A DNA stretch of 51,578 nucleotides from Prevotella sp. 885 (GCF_002265625.1 NZ_NOVE01000021.1:1-51578), one strand, 5' to 3'; shown: positions 40,701 to 46,533, counted from the stretch's first letter. Made by a program: numbers and translations. The notes: generated by a model from the letters alone, not told the origin.

Positions 40701-40739
40701 CTCTACATCTTCGGTAAAACAAAGGTTATAGTAAAATAA
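25719..40739 (+). CDS. Giant secreted repeat protein (5006 aa), probable adhesin with type IX-like C-terminal domain
   Basis: One uninterrupted frame of 15 kb encodes a secreted protein of about 0.5 MDa. A signal peptide (about 1-32, LLTLLLVSAQMVLAQ) has no lipobox. Residues about 70-200 contain GLUG-like strands (FAGKFDGDGHKISNMHI). From about 945 to 3300 there are more than 40 turns of the type (V/I)(Y/F)GGGxxxxV, usually followed by xGxTxVxVxGG, suggesting a very long beta-solenoid. Larger blocks of about 500 residues repeat within this array. About 3300-4200 is non-repetitive; about 4210-4305 returns to GLUG-like strands (EFAGILHGNGHIINGV). The C-terminus (about 4930-5006) resembles a type IX secretion sorting domain (GQRVRVE...VVTAVGQLYRI...GLYIFGKTKVIVK). 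Its place after three fimbrillins suggests a cell-surface or pilus-associated adhesin. Ligand unknown. Confidence 0.85.
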   Translation: MNMSVYPSNCIYRKLLFLLTLLLVSAQMVLAQQDSTVDTEPKVYGNVYDGTPYYAESYESGDGSKDKPYLISNDMQLAKLAHDVNNGVSFSGKYFKLTKDIDLSKALWTPIGSWNPKTPNFFAGKFDGDGHKISNMHICWTNADGQEASWGLFSRLAGSAANEAGFACVTNLVIEKACVEKTKGYRPVGSGTIKLGVVAADLTKNAEISNIIIRNSKVTDNEEAYDANGVYRIGGIVGYINGGYHRVFNISADVSMNMHKNATCKKAVTISGGIGCATSFSTNSYTILPTNIYVHGPGIITNGSNIKGSVIAFYGSSYQKNFPASNKATLYYSNANAVSGSTNYNDGTEHEPTDIDPSTGKTFFKTFTEIANAYINDNKLDRKTWAYSATSNSFAFSSIALKMERGKEDVLTVVDEEGKTMNDVYDWYVSHGNAEPVKLNTDKLNPFTLQRQTYAQSVYATDGNSTTNTLIVNPITLSASLTTSERDFTVNVTNDSEEGLSNDELGLDITYEWYNGTERLTSIPTSQNIVTRPTDSSKGRKYYCKVTVKSGSSVLLEKYVNVSVVVYLCPAGVTTSDGKTYAIGADNLTDDSWGYTPNKPMLTWKGAYSKLSAKGSWDENTIVLMGTSSSTDTQNGFCLTKNYKGENLLTYDDWANAKRDNPQLFRNTTITGKWDKDYEGKIEIMGASRGLPIWGNTRFENLTFAMNGGDNYKIIYCQYNNILMDEGIRMTGFSHNSPDYGTIDGAVTNALHIFGGINNDGRFYPLNNPDSIAAYNKSMPHGKEGFSISVKSGFYSCISAGGRQSVTIVDNKPAKQNGIMGTPQQPIKCTIDIDIDRTWNDLHNEQRMVTMNDSTKRLSTNDYDAGVILAGNHEGAMYADVDIIIRSGKVARVVNGTLGAQTELTLPYDDKTYNVPCNTFMGRANITLDPSSSENNKDEYTDKRIIITELYGGSTGRGHTGNVVVNNPFYGISTVTINGGTFQILPENNDKKDNILCGIFGAGAGGMNGIGYGDDTADTHTPDDRIPYWNDRRDVMLYGPYATAKDRLVSYHCYNADTQDFTEVSPTDTRSEIVINGGEFGYASAPIDGIYGGGSGFMSKSLWTKKAATPSQYGGNVYGNGNETDVVTSLTINGGEFYCQKGVFAGGRGTAYFFSTNAYGGNINYGNYKYKELGKTYGNVKLTINGGIFHCPVFGGGYGVADAQQLGKSNVETLSRMARVYGKSDVNIQGGVFFNNVYGGGDMAVVENRGADATNVVIGNNADIRGSVFAGGNGRRRRPSTQTFAANDGLTQHPDSVGLVIGNANVSLIGSAEQAPYVYGDIFGGGNLAQVSADTYVSIYAGNMAGQIFGGGNGYINGDTITYADVLGNTNVMLAQDEGSMSGEGGHNENNEFSINVIWNRKWDATNNLFYVWDSDIKDSSDEPAIEGAVYKKDEFFANGKFLNPHNIYGGGNLACNVAGKATVLVQKGTTPYDLLTTDEWKQAYTDNDNPHFSVFGGGYGQLTKVGSTDVTVNVDGDYGKYDTEVDDNYQMAPPKISESGTFATHAERSATTILPVFDNSMGIPNFTVWGVLGGGYAGTVADSTKVTVDGKTFVHRVFGGGFGDPASTKDNTTGQIGGKTEVYLCGARIHGDVFGGGAGLKPTTPSSDHFVNVARVVGTTKVDISDDAKIYGNVYGGGDNANVGEYVSAKPSTYYSTDSLRSVSTLNQTDGTFISYEAVGYRSFVNISGGTVFGEVYGGGKGLTKAEADHYENVGRINGNTLVHITDSKPGNDTDKDNIVPYVWSNVYGGCAYGTVDGNTLVHVEGGMLGNSVFGGGYGDVLIDNEENPADEVLGRKDTANEGTYANILGNTKVQMDGGTWIWNRKADQKGNITTWTSADADSKRVCNNKEEFMRLVFTMVAAQSLDSITDTATKEVINRIRNDKNTSLFFDLDRRMFANNHNIFGGGNRACKVGTTGDNNTGKAVVIVNHSPLEDLKDSKGKTISLFDITSLQGMCWYLCCSDASRPQFSVFGAGYGANTEVGKTEVYAQPGTKVDDKGVLTIDGIKYRYLNQNKDFQTYLSLEFSMVNDFQKVSKEEKMLYYGSYDGSDDDPNTFRRYHASRLAWMTGASGLTLLQINGGGFAGYVSGDTYVETDCQLTAHDIYGAGLGALPYGDYKDGSAYDFGKVKGKSTVFVKAGTIEGNIYGGGAGVESAWKNGAYVDFPNMARVENTEVHIYGKMFTYKNTNSRIDRTLVLGSVYGGGDVANVGSKKAAPATFSRDNYVNPSNRTTLVNIRGGSIMDGVFAGGKGRIASECADYKTLGGIYGNTCLIIDRPVIHYPYWDDKKKQSLSPSDDANMAHPADDNNRDVYSFFMERIYGGCQNGTVYGNTLLTLYYGSIGHGIYGGGLGSSSTADVEGKSVLTTTSADVTGNTNVFILGGEALIHSYWRPRTRSWEPASIIDGVTYSPQYDHEKLKFKINHNIYAGGNVACKVNGNTYLTMTKSLLHDYTELVSGRNDKNFFESNEWREIYEKVGSPHFCVFGGGYGDSAIVVGDTYVNVDMGSRGSNHSGMGFVEGEEYKHFLSGYAVMDIMGGGYSGKVCGDTHIVGSGGLFCRRMFGGGSYSSVRSTDVEIKAVDCHDVFGGGFMGDVLKATTVRIGTNTPDATSALNNSDIYIHGNIYGGNDVSGYVNVVLNKDGYFKDNGGTGASIQIFGGHIYGDVYGAGNGNYLYANDRNGNKKVTVNEYYPLNPDDPKSETVPLVYTVPMRSTMPSLRAATDAVKIVNINSWRPLTNKVSIHINGTSATDTIRIDGNVYGGGNSATVQKILAPDDEQLEDSDVMVGDVNVNIGSHVRIGGVFMGCNGDDMFVTSEDNDFMNMFQKLNGDVDDHSKELDLADSIDWTNDPANMDISTVYLPTENSKRPLVYPHLIDLYFQPVETDIQGSLTWNGSVDGKGLEDCIIGTFCCGGNRGNMNVKPMTAEEDDRKIGNVVDYYFPEGLTITEKIVGGCNNANYDYKGKAFHEGGYLLGIAHSIYPFINLTIRNRFLPKEKDGAYVGGSVYGGCFKSGTIRGDITVNMQSDMLAGKEREKLEKSNELLIKDSEYSSLNVYGAGYGMESYVYGNTEIVFGDNVKCSDPQMDGGKFLPCGVSANFVYGGGQQGNVIGVTNVDILNGHVFRAVTGGSYSGYVFGSTQVKVGYPTYYHVNSDHYVSGRYVLNRTDQKNLHLENNNGTETSPTIKQNIYLLTDELVSQGTYDDIVAIDNGNGKRKEITEANKDYYFTKVTPKEPSVGWDNVHINIDEAVYGGGYSIAQGSSVLANNTTVLKFTDKYNADKAYTTDEDLEELKGLPGGSTAGFGGNTLIVIGDNKDHEHITISRQEMKAVTLPEGTDLYGYYYKHYDNDEAVANDVYTYRYISLQDKYFYKGGSTPPAGLNGIRENVFYEYDSEGGIFGDGHLSYAQGFRSADVTGYGFAEHTIDNPKILNTFQRLDIIRLEDNCFSLLGARDYTVNEINKTPYSISRVGEIKMVADNIRLDINGNLEAKTDNNNAFTYSTKARNYMGFSNNIHYVGAVTSNVSFDKEKWHNRKGELASATNADDKAFAGMSYQDVKQKYIDDYQQNKDKQDANDPLGEFQKRNDGTAKNMIGIASGYAMKIQLCQDTYDEDYKKVVEKEHYGPIYGVVEMNLINVRQDEGGGYVYADNNHKRHEGDSHKEDFLETTGNFVFPYHEGRYIVDDCFPTGYYSAKNVEDVKVHYWYVTGFHYYYNVNITGYTYQSSKDHPLEFDSDNKDGLTVLSGLKSGQKVRIQTWKMRSGHPADKDEYSSDLEYRNYLTGNESKYYSDKVTDGYRLYVGGAATNSFSGARTEDDKEKETKGFAAQLSMREKGSNETTLFNNTLPAGLKEDAKIAFKLVDMVDNTNYVEHDYFDKHLSKKSLATLVIKAPAYEEYVSDTNNKPIYANTGKLYKKTADGYVEITSGKLDADNTYYQPQTEEFVKIDSLFQYDINNKKYEKVSNISDIIIDENNPTAYYVPREYTYTIYLTIEYVQGPTVSGHINVGNCVLPGEMIRVTKDDLVVNADQSFAVSGYYWRIGKREKAADGTWSFTDTTPWTKENIKDAVAKGYDTFNQADEKGSGLFTGCHYDKTDDYLDIPAYYYMNGYGIQLGVAITGVNDIMQIDMQEDDRLTVHNYHRMDPHKAGINLHLAEAIKRAKEEGKAFAEPRIYIADQSDLKAFAAFVDSIGNGSKAPRYGANAQFVLQDNLDLTATPKNGAYISEFAGILHGNGHIINGVGSDNALFGKVTGNIYNLGLSSGRLSGTTDENVKPNYHCCFEYAPSGSGSTPVVYRWDGSAYKGYTRDDFRLGRVAYDLNGYYLLRRNKADKDVLKYVADYYANGDYQYACRTDAITGKNTGITYLRIGKLSDIPNYEQVETRHDKTHPADAPRLVTEDGASHYVPLFNDNKNGAEPMNDYLFWGQSLQSEPEILPSEIASHQLSFMSNRVYRTAAYYGSTALDAFHYNAYSQGSSSMNTYVHDSKTTAIDFTCKDDLPAAMGMTERGIFYPPVDDNATAFSDFRVKDGAGITQNLLVYTADDNTDAGNEAYDVVKNTLGYEETTREALIKGHHVVKTADDSYATSLLHLVERTSDNVNSEGEECLNNDLCVPIAFNVTDRAWYVRKPMAYAEDYYGAWEGICLPFTADKTVASLNGEITHFYGSPSAEEAADPKQNIHTLHHEYWLRSLTSVGNENGKPSAVFKRPDNDAENGVNYTFSNTFFIDNYSGWLYNKDANPYYAEEHEYAEYPRLAAEKPYIVRFPGERYYEFDLSSAFYNKLLGKMEDAQTIAFNAYGKTQNGNTSYGTITVPVTKTMQTVKDGYAHSGTFAAVEVSKGKVYGINKGGTAFDDASALSTVMPFRTYMSVETAGTMTSPAYSSLINISELKGGTISPDAMDDEDNAQNDGIIVRPIGGQRVRVESTVRTRMNVVTAVGQLYRILDVQPGTATYSGFQPGLYIFGKTKVIVK
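28560..35620 (+). repeat. GGG-turn solenoid repeats with higher-order duplication
   Basis: Within the giant gene, short turns such as VYGGGDNANV, VFGGGYGDV and IYGGGAGVE recur more than 40 times. Superimposed on them is a longer unit: the block HNI(Y/F)(G/A)GGN.AC.V recurs at 30054, 31545 and 33111 (residues 1446, 1943 and 2465). Each copy is followed by a spacer, then (F/C)(S/C)VFG(G/A)GYG, and later by similar FGGG/YGGGxAxV turns in similar order. The unit length is 1491 and 1566 bases, so it probably arose by tandem duplication and then diverged. Confidence 0.8.
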
Positions 40740-40768
40740 ACATCTCACACAGTATATATATAGTATAT

Positions 40769-43700
40769 ATGGTAAAGAACATCTTATCTGCCAGTCACAC
40801 ATTGCGTGCCTTGACGCTGCTGCTTCTCTCCTTCTGTGCCTTTCATGGGGCATGGGCGGAGGACCAGCAGACGCATGATCACGTCGGCAACGTAGTCTTC
40901 CACATACCGGAGGGCATGGTGAACGGGGCTTCGGACGACACCAACGGCTCGTACAGCATCACGCCTTCCAAGCAGACAGGCGTGCGCTCCTTCGTCATCC
41001 CCACCAACTACACGTTCTTCAGAAACAAGGATAAGGACGGTTATGCCTCAACGCTGCAGTACTGGGTGGAGGAGAACGGCGACACCACCGTGCATTACGT
41101 GCCGGGATATAGCTATAAGTTCGCTTCCGAAGGTCAGACGCTGACGCTCGTTCCTGTCTTTAAGGACAATCCTGCTTCGGCACATAACCGCACAAACGTG
41201 ACGGTGATGCGCTTCGACTTTACGCGTAAGCTGCACGACTATGACGACCCTAACACCAATCAGCGCCGTCAGGTATGTGCCCCGCCAGTTAACTTTGGTA
41301 GCGGAGAGAAGCCTTTCTGGACCACGAAGGTGCACGTAAATGTCATCGAGAACGGTGAGGACAAGTCGCATTATCGCGACGTGGCGTTATGGTGCGACAC
41401 GGGCAAGAAGGGATATATACGCAATACGAAGCTCGAAGAATGGTGCGCATTCGGTCCCGGAACGACGTTCTGGGTGCCGGGAGGTGTGGGTACAACCATA
41501 TCAATGCTCACCTACTCGAAGATTTCGTCCACCACGTTTGACGGTGTCGTGCCCAAGCTGGACGAGGAACAGACCCTGAAGGAACGTGAGAAAGCCGGAC
41601 ATGACAAGGTGTACGTCTACACCTACACCACCAACAATCCTGACCTGCGTGTGCCTATAGTGATCGGAGAGGACGACTATTCGTACTATCATTGGATAGA
41701 GGTGAGAACAGCTCCTGCCAATATGGTGGAGCTGCACGCCGAGGTTCATGACAAGGAGCACGGAGTGATAACAAAGACGGAGTCGGCTTCAGGCAAGTTT
41801 GAGATAAAGAAACTGGAGGATGGAGGCTATGCCTTCAAGAAAGGCGACCGCGTCCGCCTCACCCTTAACAGACGATTCGGTTATGAGCTTGACCGCATTG
41901 ACTATCTTGGCAGCAAAGACAAGAACGGCAAGCCGCTTACAGTACTGAAGATGAAAGATGACGGAACAGTGGACCTGCTCGCCTCTCTCAATGACAACAA
42001 GATCACGAACTTCGTAAAGAACGACGACGGATTATGGGGCAACGCCTCCGGCGACAACAAGACGGTGTTTACGCTGAAGGAGACAGCACCTACGGATGAG
42101 GAACTGGCAGACAGCCTTTACACTCGTTATGAGGTGGAATTCAACATCACCGACCATCGTTACTTCATGTTTTACTTTAAGGAGAAATCCACTTACTACG
42201 TCACATATAGCGGCGGAAAGGAGGCGATGGGTACGCCTCCCGCTGCTGAAATTGTGGAGGAGGGTGACGCCTTTGTAATCCCCACCAACCGCACGCTCTT
42301 CTATAAGGGCAACACGCTGGACCATTGGGAGGACGAAGGTGGCACCGTATATAATATCGACAGCACGTATATTGCCACAGCGAGCGACCTGCATCTGTTC
42401 CCCGTATTCATGCCTAACAAGTTTAACCGTCTGGACGTAAAGGAGGATGTGACAGCCACATGGGACTTTGCCACCAACGACGGAGCGCCTACCATCGACA
42501 TAGAAAAGGCGCAGGGCATCCTTGTCACGCAGCTGAAATGGAACAACCAAGCCATAGACGTCAAGATTGACCTGGACGCTACGAAAGGAAAATTCACGAA
42601 TATGAATGAGGCACATCCTGAACGCATGCAGATTACTGCCGGTGCTGTCATCGGATTCCAAGCCACAGCGGGTTGCCTGGCAAAGCTAACGCTGACGGAG
42701 AACATCAAGAAGGGCGACAAGACGGTGAAGATAGAGGGTAAGTCGTTGTCGCTTGTAGGCAACATGGAGCCTCAGACTGTCTGCAAAGCCGACACCGCTA
42801 ATCTGAAGGTGGAGTTTGTTAGCGGTTCTTACTTCCGCTGTTTCAGCGTGACATACAAGAAGCAGAACGTAACGAAGCCCACCATCAAGACCATCTCCTG
42901 CGACGGCAATACGCTCGGCGCAGAGGAGATCCGTAAGCAAATGACGGAGAACGGGTATCTCTCCTTTGCTGTCTCGCCTTGGAAAAACGCAGACGAAGAG
43001 ATGCCGGAGGTGAAGGGCACAGCCACCGAAGACGGCGTGGTGACTGCCACCAAGGCTGACATCACCACGAAGGAATGTAACGTTACGGTGACGACGCGCA
43101 GCGGCATAACAGTGGAGTCGTATCCCGTAAAGTTCGAGTTGACAACGCCAGACACGCCGCCCGTGTTTACGGGAGTTACTGTAGGAGGAAAGTTATACAC
43201 CGGCACGTCCAACGAAATTTACGACGTTCCGCGAAGCGGGGTCATCAAAGTGGGATTCAATCGCACTATGAAGCAAACCTTGGTGTTCGTGAACGGCACG
43301 TTGTATATGCCTGAATCAGGTAAGGAACTGGTGTTCAGGTATTGGGATTCCGCAGCCGGAGGCGTCATTAACATGGCGTTTCCTGGAGGAACATTCAAGG
43401 ACATATATGGTGCTGCATACCAGCAGGAGCTTTCGCTGACCTTGCATATAACGGAGGAGAAGGAGAAGTATCATCGCCACACCTTCAATTTCGTGGTGGG
43501 ACGTGACGGCGACATCAATAAAGCCATCAACGCAGCCAACGAACACAACTATTCTGACGGTCACCGCTTTTACATCTTCGTGCCCGACGGAACGCATCAT
43601 CTTACGGGCAATGCCGAATCAGACATAGCCGGCGTGGGCACCATCAATAACGGTGTGACAAGAATAGACTCGTCTAATGTGTCGCTCATTGGTCAGAGTA

Positions 43701-45409
43701 AGGAGGGCACTATCCTCTACAACGAGCCGAAGTACGGCGGTAGCGCATGCACAGCCACCATAGCCTTGAACGTAGACGTCAACGACTTCTATGCCGAGGA
43801 GCTAACCTTGGACAACCGCTTCGACTATGTGAAGGCAAAGGAGGAGAAGCTAAACACGCAAGCCATTGCGTTCCGTGACCGTGGAGACAGAACGGTGCTG
43901 AAGAACGTGGAGCTAAGAAGCTATGAATATACATACAACTCAAACAACCCCGCTACCAGCTCGCGTGGCTACTTCGAGAATTGCGACATCACGGGAGCAG
44001 TGGATATGGTCATGGGCGACGGCAATATATGGTTTGAAGGATGTAATCTTGTTCTGCGCGATCGTGCCGCTAACAACATCGCAGCGCCTACCACACAAAC
44101 CATTCAGGAATGGGGCTACGTCTTTAACAACTGCACCATCAAGCCTGAGACCTCCCAGCCGTCACTGCTGAAGGACGAGAACTGGACGCTTGGACGACCG
44201 GGCAACAACTCGCCGGCTTGCACATTCCTCAATACAAGGATGCTCATCGAGCCGCGCCCGTACGGATGGACGAAGAAGAAGACGGGGCTAAAGGTGCGCT
44301 TCCATGAAAACAACAGCATGAACGCGGCTGGCAACAAGCTGTCGCTCGGTGCCCGCACCATCGCAGTCTGCGCACCTGCCGCCGGTTCTGACGAGTGTGT
44401 GCTTAGCGACGCAGAGGCTGCATCGTACAATGTGCGCAACGTCATCGGTGGCGACGACGGCTTCAAGCCGGACGAACTGTGCTGCCAGATAGACGCAGCT
44501 TCGGCTAACGACGAGGACAGGGACGCCAACAGCATTACATGGACGGACAACATCTCCATAGAGGACAACTTACTGACGTGGAACGATGAGGGAAAAGCAA
44601 TGTGCTACTTTGTCTTTAAACAGAACGAGGAAACGGGCAAGTGGACCTTCGTGGACAACATCACAACCAACTCTTACGACCTCTCAAAGCATGAGACGGG
44701 ATATTACTGTGTACGTGCTGCCAACATGCGTGGCGGCTTAGGTGCTGCCACAAAGAGCGTATGGTATGAGAAACTCGAACCCTACGTGCTCACCATTCAT
44801 CAGACCGGCGACGAGACAGTGGACGGCAAGCCGTACGGATGGAGCACCATCTGCCTGCCTTTCAATGCCCGTGTGCCGGAGGAAGTGAAGGTTTATGCAG
44901 CCACAGCACACAACAGCCAGAGCGCAGACGACAAGGTTAACGACTACATCATGACGCTCACTCAGGTCATGGTGACTGACAGTCTGAAGGGTTACGTGGT
45001 GTACGGACCTGCCGGCGACCACAGCTTCTCCCCCACCTCGCAGACTTCCGGCAAGCCGACCATCCTCGAGGGCAACGCCACGGACTCTCCCCTGTCTGCC
45101 CTGAACATCCCCTGCTACGTTCTCTCCAACAAGACATGGGGACTGGGCTTCTATAAGTTCACCGGTTCTTACCTCGCCGCCCACCGAGCATGGCTCCCAC
45201 AAAGCGTAGTGACAGACCAGGTGAACAGCGGATTGTCTGCAAGCTCGCGAGCCATCCGCTTCGAGATAGACAACGCCACAGCCATCTCGCCCATCCGTTA
45301 TGACAAACCGGACAACACCGTATACAACTTGTCAGGACAGCGTGTCAACGGAAACACACCAAGAGGAGTATATATTATAGGGAAAAGAAAAGTGGTAATG
45401 AACAGATAG
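40769..45409 (+). CDS. Large secreted protein with degenerate pectin-methylesterase-like domain
   Basis: This 1546-residue protein has a signal peptide (about 1-31) and two Listeria-Bacteroides-repeat-like modules (about 45-130 and 470-550; both have FVIPTNxTxF and LxPVFxxN). Ig-like stretches follow, then a pectinesterase (CE8)-like right-handed helix (about 905-1190), a fibronectin-like module (about 1255-1330) and a C-terminal cap (VYNLSGQRV...GVYIIGKRKV). In the CE8 domain, Gln1031 (QAIAF), Asp1079 (GAVDMVMG) and Arg1143 (LGRPG) are present. The usual QDT motif, which supplies the acid/base Asp, reads EYT (1053-1055), so catalysis is doubtful and the domain may instead bind pectin. It is the last gene of the pilus operon, 29 bases after the giant gene. 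A bidirectional terminator follows. Confidence 0.85.
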   Translation: MVKNILSASHTLRALTLLLLSFCAFHGAWAEDQQTHDHVGNVVFHIPEGMVNGASDDTNGSYSITPSKQTGVRSFVIPTNYTFFRNKDKDGYASTLQYWVEENGDTTVHYVPGYSYKFASEGQTLTLVPVFKDNPASAHNRTNVTVMRFDFTRKLHDYDDPNTNQRRQVCAPPVNFGSGEKPFWTTKVHVNVIENGEDKSHYRDVALWCDTGKKGYIRNTKLEEWCAFGPGTTFWVPGGVGTTISMLTYSKISSTTFDGVVPKLDEEQTLKEREKAGHDKVYVYTYTTNNPDLRVPIVIGEDDYSYYHWIEVRTAPANMVELHAEVHDKEHGVITKTESASGKFEIKKLEDGGYAFKKGDRVRLTLNRRFGYELDRIDYLGSKDKNGKPLTVLKMKDDGTVDLLASLNDNKITNFVKNDDGLWGNASGDNKTVFTLKETAPTDEELADSLYTRYEVEFNITDHRYFMFYFKEKSTYYVTYSGGKEAMGTPPAAEIVEEGDAFVIPTNRTLFYKGNTLDHWEDEGGTVYNIDSTYIATASDLHLFPVFMPNKFNRLDVKEDVTATWDFATNDGAPTIDIEKAQGILVTQLKWNNQAIDVKIDLDATKGKFTNMNEAHPERMQITAGAVIGFQATAGCLAKLTLTENIKKGDKTVKIEGKSLSLVGNMEPQTVCKADTANLKVEFVSGSYFRCFSVTYKKQNVTKPTIKTISCDGNTLGAEEIRKQMTENGYLSFAVSPWKNADEEMPEVKGTATEDGVVTATKADITTKECNVTVTTRSGITVESYPVKFELTTPDTPPVFTGVTVGGKLYTGTSNEIYDVPRSGVIKVGFNRTMKQTLVFVNGTLYMPESGKELVFRYWDSAAGGVINMAFPGGTFKDIYGAAYQQELSLTLHITEEKEKYHRHTFNFVVGRDGDINKAINAANEHNYSDGHRFYIFVPDGTHHLTGNAESDIAGVGTINNGVTRIDSSNVSLIGQSKEGTILYNEPKYGGSACTATIALNVDVNDFYAEELTLDNRFDYVKAKEEKLNTQAIAFRDRGDRTVLKNVELRSYEYTYNSNNPATSSRGYFENCDITGAVDMVMGDGNIWFEGCNLVLRDRAANNIAAPTTQTIQEWGYVFNNCTIKPETSQPSLLKDENWTLGRPGNNSPACTFLNTRMLIEPRPYGWTKKKTGLKVRFHENNSMNAAGNKLSLGARTIAVCAPAAGSDECVLSDAEAASYNVRNVIGGDDGFKPDELCCQIDAASANDEDRDANSITWTDNISIEDNLLTWNDEGKAMCYFVFKQNEETGKWTFVDNITTNSYDLSKHETGYYCVRAANMRGGLGAATKSVWYEKLEPYVLTIHQTGDETVDGKPYGWSTICLPFNARVPEEVKVYAATAHNSQSADDKVNDYIMTLTQVMVTDSLKGYVVYGPAGDHSFSPTSQTSGKPTILEGNATDSPLSALNIPCYVLSNKTWGLGFYKFTGSYLAAHRAWLPQSVVTDQVNSGLSASSRAIRFEIDNATAISPIRYDKPDNTVYNLSGQRVNGNTPRGVYIIGKRKVVMNR

Positions 45410-45422
45410 ACGAATCAGCTGA

Positions 45423-45469
45423 TATCCCCTGAAATTGGGTCTACATAACAGACCTGATTTCAGGGGATA
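45423..45469. terminator. Bidirectional terminator between convergent genes
   Basis: A 20-base stem built on TATCCCCTGAAAT and its complement ATTTCAGGGGATA has a 7-base loop. The two non-Watson-Crick positions are wobble-compatible. It lies between the plus-strand pilus operon and the minus-strand AraC gene. The plus strand follows it with CGCTTTTATG; the minus strand follows it with only a weak T-run. Confidence 0.75.
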
Positions 45470-45546
45470 CGCTTTTATGTCACATTATTTATTTGTAAAT
45501 ATTTGATTATTCTAATTTATTGCCGTAAAAATGTGTTACACAATAT

Positions 45547-46413
45547 CTACAGCCCGTGCCTGTAAGCCACTGGCGACACCCCCACTTGCTTCTTGAAGAA
45601 CGTGCCGAAAGCAGAGGCATTGGGGAAGTGGAGGATGTCGGCTATCTCCTTTATGCTCTTGTCCGTAGTGGACACGAGAGAGATGGCACGCTTCGTTATC
45701 GCCTTAAACACCAGTTGCTGCACCGTGCTGCCCGACACCGACTTAACCAAGGTCGTGAGGTATTTCGGCGACAGACACAGACGGTCGGCATAGAAGCGGA
45801 CGCCTCGCTCACGGTCATAATAACGGTCGACGAGTTGCATGAACTGCATGTAGGTCTCGAGCTTGCGCGTCGGAGCATTGTCGTCATGCTTCGAGAGTTC
45901 GTGGAAGATGCTGCACAGGCGGTATGTCAGCGAGAGAAGCAGCAGACGGCGCTCATTGGCGGCGAAGACATTGGCATCACTGTTGCCGACAGCTAAGAGT
46001 TCGGAATACTTGGTCAGCTCGTCCTCATGCCCCGTGTGCATTACGCGGCAAGCACAAGGATTGAGCAGTTCGACGAACTTCATACCCACCACCGTACTGC
46101 CGAGGATGTCGCGAATGGAGTCCACACGATACAATATTATCACCACCGCACAGTCGTCGCTGTGACTGCGGACAGAGAAGTAAGCATCGCGCGAGAGAAA
46201 CGCCGTCTCGCCCTTCCGCACCTCATACTCCACATCCTCACAGCAAAACGAGAAGCGTCCTGACGTACACACGATGATGCCTACGTCAGCCACGTGGAAG
46301 CTTTGGAAGAAGGCTTCCGGAAAAGAAGTTATATTGCCGCACGAACAGCAGATGTCCTCATTATTGGCCATCTGCTCTTCCAGCGTATTTATGCCGTTAA
46401 TGTTGTCTTTCAT
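45547..46413 (-). CDS. AraC-family transcriptional regulator
   Basis: This 288-residue soluble regulator is divergent from the efflux operon and probably controls it. The N-terminal half (about 25-135) is a cupin-like effector domain (VRKGETAFLSRDAYFSVRS). The C-terminal AraC domain (about 190-288) has both helix-turn-helix units: VRFYADRLCLSPKYLTTLVKSVSG and IKEIADILHFPNASAFGTFFKKQVGVSPVAYR, the latter matching the family signature. No transmembrane helix or signal peptide is seen, so it senses a cytoplasmic ligand, unlike the arabinan regulator. The next gene starts 150 bases away on the opposite strand, leaving room for a shared control region. Confidence 0.92.
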   Translation of the reverse strand: MKDNINGINTLEEQMANNEDICCSCGNITSFPEAFFQSFHVADVGIIVCTSGRFSFCCEDVEYEVRKGETAFLSRDAYFSVRSHSDDCAVVIILYRVDSIRDILGSTVVGMKFVELLNPCACRVMHTGHEDELTKYSELLAVGNSDANVFAANERRLLLLSLTYRLCSIFHELSKHDDNAPTRKLETYMQFMQLVDRYYDRERGVRFYADRLCLSPKYLTTLVKSVSGSTVQQLVFKAITKRAISLVSTTDKSIKEIADILHFPNASAFGTFFKKQVGVSPVAYRHGL

Positions 46414-46533
46414 TACCTATATAGTTTGTCCAAGGCGAAGTTACTAACTTTTTATCAGAAGCGGAAAGCCATAAAGAGAAAATATGAACAACTTGTGATA
46501 TTTTATGAATATGCCTACGCCACTATTAATCCG

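Noticed and set aside
43480..44330. Pectate lyase in place of the CE8-like domain
   Set aside because: The QAIAF, GAVDMVMG and LGRP motifs in order are those of pectinesterases, not of polysaccharide lyases.
45556..45996. A 146-codon plus-strand frame opposite the AraC gene
   Set aside because: The minus-strand product has complete AraC-family HTH motifs, so this is its shadow.
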